NCBI RefSeq assembly: GCF_004768545.1
Contig: NZ_CP038635.1
Coordinates: 3,435,501-3,499,500 of the forward strand
Reading direction: 5' to 3'
DNA: 64,000 bases
DNA from: Cupriavidus oxalaticus
GTDB taxonomy: Bacteria; Pseudomonadota; Gammaproteobacteria; Burkholderiales; Burkholderiaceae
Shown here: positions 58,951 through 64,000 of the stretch, piece by piece
Layout: each line of letters starts with the position of its first letter
Numbering within the stretch: position 1 is the stretch's first letter
Notes under the pieces: generated by a model
The model's database searches: none
Told to the model about the DNA's origin: nothing
What the model saw: the letters and a program-made list of their open reading frames with translations, nothing else
Made by a program: the position numbers and the translations under genes

Positions 58951-59718
58951 TCAGCGGCGCTTGCGCTTGACCGGCTTGCCGCTGGCCTTGGTTGCCTTGC
59001 GCGCCTTGGCGGGCGCCAGCGAGTTGGCGAGTTCGGGCACGGAGACATCGTCGTCGCCACTGCCATCGCCGGCTTCAGTGCCGCCGGTATCGAACTGCGG
59101 GCCCAGCGCCGCGACTTCGGTGCGCGTCAGGCGGCGGATTTCGACGTTGACGGCGCCGCGCTCGACGAAGCCAAGCCGGCGCGCGGCGCCGTAGGAGACG
59201 TCCAGCACGCGGTTGCCGTGGTACGGACCGCGGTCGTTGATGCGCAGCACCGCAACCTTGTCGTTGCGCAGGTTGCGCACCAGCACCCAGCTGTCGAGCG
59301 GCAGCGACGGATGCGCGGCGGTCATGGCGCGCATGTCGAAGCGCTCGCCATTGGCGGTCTTGCGGCCGTGGAAGCCCTTGCCGTACCACGAAGCGACGCC
59401 GCGCTGCTCGAACGTGCCGATGTCCGCGCGCAGGCCGTCGAGCGAGCTGCCGCTGCGCCCTTCTTCCCGGTCGTAGCCGAACAGGTTCCAGCTACCGCCT
59501 TCGGACGATGCGCGGGCGCTCTTGTCCGCGTCGTTGCGGGCGGCCTTGCCGGCGTTCTTCGCGCCGCGCGTGGGCACCGCGTTCGACGTATCGGCGACGT
59601 CCGCATTGTCGCCCCCGGGGGGCGTGGCACAAGCGGCCAGCACCAGGGCGCATGCAGTGCATGTCCCGAGCTTGGCCAGCCGTTGCCAGCGCTTGGTGAG
59701 GGCGGTCAAATTAAGCAT
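58951..59718 (-). CDS. rlpA: Septal ring lytic transglycosylase RlpA family lipoprotein
   Basis: About 255 residues. A lipoprotein signal ends in LAAC; a charged linker of about 75 residues follows. The double-psi beta-barrel is at about 104-190: GVASWYGKGFHGRKTANGERFDMRAMTAAH and LRINDRGPYHGNRVLDVSYGAARRLGF, with the catalytic Asp and His of RlpA. No SPOR domain is present at the C terminus, which is instead Lys/Arg-rich. It cleaves glycan strands without stem peptides. Start at 59718 or 59739; neither has a clear ribosome site. Confidence 0.92.
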   Translation of the reverse strand: MLNLTALTKRWQRLAKLGTCTACALVLAACATPPGGDNADVADTSNAVPTRGAKNAGKAARNDADKSARASSEGGSWNLFGYDREEGRSGSSLDGLRADIGTFEQRGVASWYGKGFHGRKTANGERFDMRAMTAAHPSLPLDSWVLVRNLRNDKVAVLRINDRGPYHGNRVLDVSYGAARRLGFVERGAVNVEIRRLTRTEVAALGPQFDTGGTEAGDGSGDDDVSVPELANSLAPAKARKATKASGKPVKRKRR

Positions 59719-60011
59719 GGGCGCGAGTCTAGCATTCACTACTGCTGACTATCTCTTTCATTTTGTTACGAAATCTGTTCGATCTCGCACGAACGAGGGC
59801 GATCTTGCCCGCGATCGACGGTGTGACAAGGGATTGCGGGCGATCCGGAAATTTGTAACAGAGAGGCTTAAAAATCACATATGGATATGCGCCGCAACAA
59901 TTTATCGCCCGGCGCTACAATGCAAAGCATGAATGCCGCGCGGTTTTCCAACGCTGTCGCGGCGGATGCGGCGCCTATTTCGAATGCCGTATCGATCACA
60001 AATATCAACTG

Positions 60012-60662
60012 ATGAAAGTCCTCCTTATCCCGGTCACCCCTTTCCAGCAGAACTGCTCGCTGCTGATCGACGAAAGCACCGGCACAGCCGCCGTCTGCGA
60101 CCCGGGCGGCGACCTCGAACGCGTCCGCGAAGCGGTCCGGGAGCAAGGGGTCACGCTGCAGAAGATCTTCCTGACGCACGGCCACGTCGACCACTGCGCC
60201 GGCGCCGCGGCGCTGGCGCGCGAATTCGGCATTCCCATCGAAGGGCCGCAGCAGGATGAACGCTTCTGGATCGAGCAACTGCCCGAGCAGACGCGGCGCT
60301 TCGGCTTCGGCCATGCCGAAAGCTTCGAGCCGGACCGCTGGCTTGAAAACGGCGACACCGTGCAGTTCGGCAATGAAACGCTGGAGGTCTACCACTGTCC
60401 GGGCCACACGCCCGGCCACGTGGTGTTCTTCTCGCGCGCCAACAAGCTCGCGGTGGTGGGCGACGTGCTGTTCGCCGGCTCGATCGGCCGCACCGATTTC
60501 CCGCGCGGCAACCATGCCGACCTGATCCGCTCGATCCGCACGCGGCTATGGCCGCTGGGCGAGGATGTGACCTTCGTTCCCGGCCACGGCCCGGTTTCGA
60601 CCTTCGGCGAGGAGCGCCGCAACAACCCCTTCGTGGCCGACCACCTGATCGACGTGGGCTGA
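60012..60662 (+). CDS. MBL-fold hydrolase, YcbL/GloB-like
   Basis: 216 residues. The metallo-beta-lactamase signature [14 protein letters not shown] (about 55-68), then CPGHTPGH and a late VPGHGP with DH ligands define a two-zinc hydrolase like YcbL, a type II glyoxalase relative. It may cleave hydroxyacyl-glutathione. The ATG at 60012 has no Shine-Dalgarno sequence. It is followed after four bases by the exonuclease-like gene, so both are probably one transcript. Confidence 0.93.
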   Translation: MKVLLIPVTPFQQNCSLLIDESTGTAAVCDPGGDLERVREAVREQGVTLQKIFLTHGHVDHCAGAAALAREFGIPIEGPQQDERFWIEQLPEQTRRFGFGHAESFEPDRWLENGDTVQFGNETLEVYHCPGHTPGHVVFFSRANKLAVVGDVLFAGSIGRTDFPRGNHADLIRSIRTRLWPLGEDVTFVPGHGPVSTFGEERRNNPFVADHLIDVG

Positions 60663-60666
60663 GGCC

Positions 60667-61323
60667 ATGGCCAAGCGACAGCTGCCAGACACCCGGCCGG
60701 AAATCTACGTCAGCACCGACGTCGAGGCCGACGGCCCGATTCCGGGCCCGCATTCGATGCTGTCGTTCGCGTCCGCGGCCATGCTGGCGGACAAGTCCGT
60801 GATCGGCACGTTCTCGGCGAACCTGGAGACGCTCCCTGGCGCGGCCGGCCACCCCGTGCAGATGCAGTGGTGGCAAACCCAGCCTGAGGCCTGGAGCGCC
60901 TGCCGGCGCGACCTGCAGCGCCCGGAAGATGCGATGGTGCGCTATGTGGAGTGGGTCGAGAGCCTGCCGGGCAAGCCGGTCTTCGTGGCCTTCCCGGCCG
61001 GCTTCGATTTCACCTGGATGTTCTGGTACATGATGCGCTTTGCCGGGCGCTCGCCGTTCGGCTGGGCCGCGCTGGACATCAAGACCCTGGGCTTTGCGCT
61101 GACCGGGCGGCCTTATCGCAAGACCGTGAAAGCGGCGTTCCCGGCGGAATGGATGGATCCGCTGCCCCACACCCACGTGGCGCTGGACGATGCGCTGGAA
61201 CAAGGCGCGCTGTTCTGCAACATGCTGGCAACGCTGCGCGAACGGGAAGCGGCACTGGCAAGCCTGGCGCCGGCTGTGGACAACGAGGCAAGCGAGTCCT
61301 CACAAGCTGATCCAGAGCCCTGA
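60667..61323 (+). CDS. Exonuclease-like protein (DEDD/RNase H fold)
   Basis: 218 residues. [24 protein letters not shown] at the N terminus is a DxE step of the DEDD exonuclease superfamily, and [20 protein letters not shown] near the end gives a His-x4-Asp. A strand [20 protein letters not shown] holds another Asp. The size and the pattern place it near RNase T-like 3'-5' exonucleases, but the family is uncharacterised. It follows the MBL gene by four bases; the ribosome site lies close to that gene's stop. Confidence 0.82.
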   Translation: MAKRQLPDTRPEIYVSTDVEADGPIPGPHSMLSFASAAMLADKSVIGTFSANLETLPGAAGHPVQMQWWQTQPEAWSACRRDLQRPEDAMVRYVEWVESLPGKPVFVAFPAGFDFTWMFWYMMRFAGRSPFGWAALDIKTLGFALTGRPYRKTVKAAFPAEWMDPLPHTHVALDDALEQGALFCNMLATLREREAALASLAPAVDNEASESSQADPEP

Positions 61324-61529
61324 TCCGCTGCTGCAGGGCAGCATGAACCGCGGCACGCCCCTTGCAGGCCGAAGGCTCGCATCCGTCGCCAACCGCCTAT
61401 AGTAGAAGTGGATGTGGCGCACCGGGCGAAACGAGCCAACTGACTATTCGGCGCACTTGCGCAACCCGCCATCATCCGCCTGACCGATGTGCCCGGAGCC
61501 GCGCGGCGCCTGCCGAGGAGGTGTCGATC

Positions 61530-61763
61530 ATGCGTTTTCCTACCGACCTGCACTTGAGAGACCTGGCCGGCCGGATTCACTGGCCGCATGGATCGCACGC
61601 GAAGGGCGTAACGCCCATCACCCATCACCACACCTCGGATGAAGACGCCGAAGTCGCCAAGGCCACCCTGTACGTCAGTACGGTGACACTGGTGGTACTG
61701 CTGGTCGTGCTCGCGGCCATTGCTTTCGGTCAGGAGGCCATGCACTGGCTGGGTGTTCATTAA
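61530..61763 (+). CDS. Small single-span membrane protein
   Basis: 77 residues. One hydrophobic segment at about 46-68 (TLYVSTVTLVVLLVVLAAIAFG) and a His-rich stretch before it (THHHTSDEDAEVAKA). No family is recognised. GAGGAGG (61515-61521) lies nine bases before the ATG. A TATAGT at 61398-61403 may be the -10 of its promoter, giving a leader of over 100 bases. A strong terminator follows at 61800. Confidence 0.7.
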   Translation: MRFPTDLHLRDLAGRIHWPHGSHAKGVTPITHHHTSDEDAEVAKATLYVSTVTLVVLLVVLAAIAFGQEAMHWLGVH

Positions 61764-61799
61764 GACGACCCGCCTGAAGCTGTTTGTCTCGCAGACCGG

Positions 61800-61830
61800 C
61801 CGGCCCCCACCCTTCGTGGGGGCCGGTTTT
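61800..61830 (+). terminator. Intrinsic terminator
   Basis: CCGGCCCCCAC (61800-61810), loop CCTTC, GTGGGGGCCGG (61816-61826), then TTTT. It ends the small membrane protein gene; the convergent ArsC-like gene stops 16 bases further on. Confidence 0.85.
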
Positions 61831-61845
61831 ATTCCGGCGTCCGCC

Positions 61846-62205
61846 TCAGGCCAGCAGCGGCGCCACGTTCTCGGGCGGGCGGCCGATCGCGGCGCGGCGG
61901 TTGCGAACGACCACCGGGCGCTGCAGCAGGATCGGGTTATCGGCCACGGCGGCCAGCAGCTCGGCATCGGTCAGGCCCGGGTCGGCCAGGCCCAGCTCCG
62001 CGTACGGCGCCTCGTTGTCGCGGATCATCTCGCGCACCGGCACGCCCAGCATGGTGTTGAGCTGGCGCAGCGTCGCCACCGATGGCGGGTTCTTCAGGTA
62101 CTCGACGATTTCCACCGGCTCGCCCAGGCGCCCGGCGGCTTCCTCGACCATGGCAAGCGTCTCGCGCGACTTGGAGCAGCGGGGGTTGTGGTAGATCGTG
62201 ATCAT
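61846..62205 (-). CDS. ArsC-family reductase-like protein
   Basis: 119 residues. ITIYHNPRCSKSRETLAMVE carries the catalytic-type Cys10, and VRDNEAPYAELGLADPGLTDAELLAAVADNPILLQRPVVV fits glutaredoxin-type arsenate reductases (ArsC/YfgD branch). No ars genes are adjacent, so it may act as a general thiol-dependent reductase rather than in arsenic defence. AAAGGA lies nine bases before the ATG at 62205. Convergent with the small membrane gene. Confidence 0.9.
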   Translation of the reverse strand: MITIYHNPRCSKSRETLAMVEEAAGRLGEPVEIVEYLKNPPSVATLRQLNTMLGVPVREMIRDNEAPYAELGLADPGLTDAELLAAVADNPILLQRPVVVRNRRAAIGRPPENVAPLLA

Positions 62206-62532
62206 GGCAGGTGGTCCTTTCTTGTTGATGTGCGCCCCGCCTCGGGGCGGTGGCACTAATGCGGTGCAAATCCAACGGCACTATATACAACACATCGGGC
62301 CGCGCGCAGGTGCAACGGAACAAGTGCCCGGCACACATCCGCGTTGCCCTAAGTCCATCCATCTGGCGCCACGGGCCGGTTTCGCATCGCGCCACCAGCT
62401 CGGCGAGCAGCGCCTGTCCCAGGGCCTCGCCAACACAGCGGTGGTCGCATGGGCAGTGGATCGATACGGTATTGATGCAGCGGGTGTTAGGGACGGGGGC
62501 GAATACGCTGCCGGAGTAGGCGCAAGCGCTTA
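62206..62532. other. Spacer between ArsC-like gene and M20 terminator
   Basis: About 330 bases with no convincing gene. GCCCCG-CCT-CGGGGC (62234-62248) forms a small hairpin just upstream of the ArsC-like gene. TATAGT on the minus strand (62280-62285) may be the -10 of that gene. Nothing else recognisable is seen. Confidence 0.4.
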
Positions 62533-62565
62533 TAAAAAAACGCCACGGCCGAAGCCGTGGCGTTT
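62533..62565 (-). terminator. Intrinsic terminator of the M20 peptidase gene
   Basis: AAACGCCACGGC (62538-62549), loop CGAA, GCCGTGGCGTTT (62554-62565), with further A's before it, which are T's on the minus strand. It ends the minus-strand M20 gene 41 bases after its stop. Confidence 0.88.
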
Positions 62566-62606
62566 CTGTCGCCGATCTGTCACCGGCGCGGAGATGCCTT
62601 CCCCGC

Positions 62607-63875
62607 TTACTTCATCAGATCCGACAACGCCAGCGCCACCACCTTGGTCGCGCGGTTCAGGTCGTTCAGGCGCAGGTTCTCGTCCGAGTTATGGCCGCGC
62701 GCTTCCATCAGGGTACGCGGGCCGGCACCGTACAGCACGGTCGGGATGCCGCGCTTGGTGTAGTGGCGGGCGTCGGTGTAGAGCGGCACGCCCTGCACCG
62801 GGATTTCCACGCCGAACACCGACTCGGCACGGCTCTTCAGCGCGCCGATCAGCTTTTCCACGCCCGGCAGTTCCGACAGCGGCTCGGCCAGGATGATGCG
62901 CTCGACCTTCACTTCGATGCCCGGGCGGTCCCTGGCGGCCTTCTCGACCACGGCACGGATCTCGCCTTCGGCGTCGAAGCCGATTTCCTCCGGGATCATG
63001 CGGCGGTCGACGCGGAAGGTCACCAGGTCCGGCACCACGTTGGTGTTGATGCCGCCCTTGATCAGGCCGACGTTCAGCGTGGCGGTGTCGATGCCAGGCA
63101 CCTTCGACTTGCGCGTGGCCAGTTCGGCGCGCAGGCCGTAGATGGCCTGCAGGATATGGGTGGCGGCCTCGATTGCGTCGACGCCGGTGTGCGGCATGGC
63201 GGCGTGGCCCTGCTTGCCCTTGACCGTCACTTCGACGTGCAGGCAGCCGTTGTGCGACGAGGTGATGCCGTACGAGAAACCGGCAGAGATGGCGTAGTCG
63301 GCCTTGCTCAGGTTGTTGTCGAGCAGGAACTTGGGACCGATATCGCCGCCGGTTTCCTCGTCATAGGTGAACTGCAGCTCGACCGCGCCGTTGATCTTGG
63401 CGCCCTGCTTCTCGGCCTCCATCAGCGCCAGCACGGCGTAGGTGTAGGTGGCGAAGTCAGACTTGGACACGGCCACGCCGCGGCCGTACATGACCGGGCC
63501 GTGCTCGCTGTCGGCAATCTCGCCGCCGTACGGGTCCTTGGTCCAGCCCAGGCCTGGAGGCACCACGTCGCCGTGGGCGTTCATGGCGATGACCGGGCCG
63601 CCCGTGCCGAACTGCTTGCGCACGATCAGGTTGGTGGCGCTGATCATGCCGGCGGCCTTCACCTGCGCGTCAGGCACCTTGTGCGCCTCCACCGTGAAGC
63701 CCAGGCCCTCCAGCAGTTCCTTGGCGCGCTTGCCGTGGGCATCGCAATCGCCGGCCGGGTTGTCCGAAGGCACCTTGACCAGCTCGGCCAGGAAGGCTTC
63801 CTGCTGCGGGCGGTGCTGGTCGATGAACTGCGTCAGCGTGGTTTCGATGGGATTCATACTGTCTCGTGCGGTCAT
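62607..63875 (-). CDS. M20-family metallopeptidase (ArgE/DapE-like)
   Basis: 422 residues. Zinc-site motifs: MNAHGDVVPPG (about 96-106), YGRGVAVSKSD, TYDEETGG (about 170-177) and a late ARGHNSDENLR. A dimerisation domain fills about 200-320, with GKQGHAAMPHTGVDAIEAA. It resembles acetylornithine deacetylase/succinyl-diaminopimelate desuccinylase relatives that split an amide; substrate unknown. Starts at 63875 or 63857 (MNPIETTL), neither with a strong ribosome site. It follows the possible LysR tail. Confidence 0.93.
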   Translation of the reverse strand: MTARDSMNPIETTLTQFIDQHRPQQEAFLAELVKVPSDNPAGDCDAHGKRAKELLEGLGFTVEAHKVPDAQVKAAGMISATNLIVRKQFGTGGPVIAMNAHGDVVPPGLGWTKDPYGGEIADSEHGPVMYGRGVAVSKSDFATYTYAVLALMEAEKQGAKINGAVELQFTYDEETGGDIGPKFLLDNNLSKADYAISAGFSYGITSSHNGCLHVEVTVKGKQGHAAMPHTGVDAIEAATHILQAIYGLRAELATRKSKVPGIDTATLNVGLIKGGINTNVVPDLVTFRVDRRMIPEEIGFDAEGEIRAVVEKAARDRPGIEVKVERIILAEPLSELPGVEKLIGALKSRAESVFGVEIPVQGVPLYTDARHYTKRGIPTVLYGAGPRTLMEARGHNSDENLRLNDLNRATKVVALALSDLMK

Positions 63876-63928
63876 GACTTGTTCTCGTAGCTTCTCAGGA
63901 GGGTTCGGGTGGGTTTCCGGGCGCTGGC

Positions 63929-64000
63929 TTACTGCTGCAGCCGGAAATGCTCGACGAAATCGCTGAACACGCGCGCGGACAGTGCTGCATCCTCGGCGGT
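63929..64000 (-). CDS. C-terminal fragment, possible LysR-family regulator
   Basis: Only the last 23 residues are inside the window: a frame ending DAALSARVFSDFVEHFRLQQ and a TAA stop. The ARVFSDFVEHF ending is like the C-terminal helix of LysR-type effector domains. The call rests on these few residues and is weak; the gene continues to the right of the window. Confidence 0.45.
   Translation of the reverse strand, partial: TAEDAALSARVFSDFVEHFRLQQ

Noticed and set aside
62198..62896. Plus-strand open frame running from the ArsC spacer into the M20 gene
   Set aside because: Low-complexity product, no start signal, and it crosses the M20 terminator and coding region.

Overview
The window is GC-rich (roughly two thirds G+C by eye) and looks like a piece of the main chromosome of a betaproteobacterium of the family Burkholderiaceae, most likely Cupriavidus. 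The reasons are the Burkholderiales-type 16S start and rrn leader, a paaABCDE cluster with a TetR regulator, a Sox cluster of the beta-proteobacterial kind, and families such as DUF1488 and the 1197-residue fused indolepyruvate oxidoreductase. No insertion sequence, prophage, integrase or CRISPR array was seen; nearly everything reads as resident genome.

Layout. 1-0.5 kb: 5' end of a 16S rRNA gene (minus strand) with its leader, boxA and promoter. 0.7-3.7 kb: DUF488, a fused spore-maturation-type membrane protein, a candidate small RNA with anti-Shine-Dalgarno sequence, DUF1488 and a universal stress protein. 3.8-9.5 kb: paaABCDE (aerobic phenylacetyl-CoA epoxidase) behind a promoter overlapped by a perfect palindrome, then a DUF1835 protein and a TetR regulator. 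9.5-14.5 kb: kefF-kefC potassium efflux pair, a GNAT acetyltransferase, an Lrp regulator and a four-EF-hand secreted protein. 14.7-29 kb: type II secretion, with gspC on the minus strand, an nsrR-hmp nitric oxide unit between it and the rest, then gspGHIJKLMN-D-E-F on the plus strand. 29-44 kb: NYN-LOTUS protein, indolepyruvate oxidoreductase, HD, GFA and VOC proteins, two MFS genes (one a remnant), an extradiol dioxygenase, an outer membrane barrel, tag, a cation efflux pump and a second EF-hand protein. 44-56 kb: tRNA-Ala(CGC), then a thiosulfate-oxidation cluster read leftwards (soxR, soxC, soxD, cytochrome c, soxY, soxZ, dsrE-like, soxA, soxX, soxW-like, soxB), an EamA transporter and a flavocytochrome c sulfide dehydrogenase pair. 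56-64 kb: the conserved dolP-diaA-yraN / rsmI neighbourhood, rlpA, a YcbL-like hydrolase, an exonuclease-like protein, an ArsC-like protein, an M20 peptidase and the tail of a possible LysR regulator.

How the parts fit. Arylpyruvates can be turned into arylacetyl-CoA by the indolepyruvate oxidoreductase (30.7 kb), and phenylacetyl-CoA is the substrate of PaaABCE (3.9 kb), although the two lie apart. SoxXA, SoxYZ, SoxB and SoxCD form the complete periplasmic core for thiosulfate oxidation, and FccAB adds sulfide oxidation, so the organism can probably draw electrons from reduced sulfur. The ArsR-type SoxR has a palindrome directly upstream. The type II secretion genes form one long run with many start-stop overlaps; only gspC is detached and inverted.

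Most original points: the candidate anti-SD small RNA at 2493-2553; the 380-base convergent intergenic region at 41627-42006 with repeated CGTATACG-type sites and an orphan operator-like palindrome; a 24-bp perfect palindrome just ahead of the ribosome binding site of a small gene at 43139; the nsrR-hmp unit separating gspC from the other gsp genes; and a deleted MFS gene at 37.5-37.8 kb. All functional statements rest on reading the sequence and on remembered family features; no database search was run.
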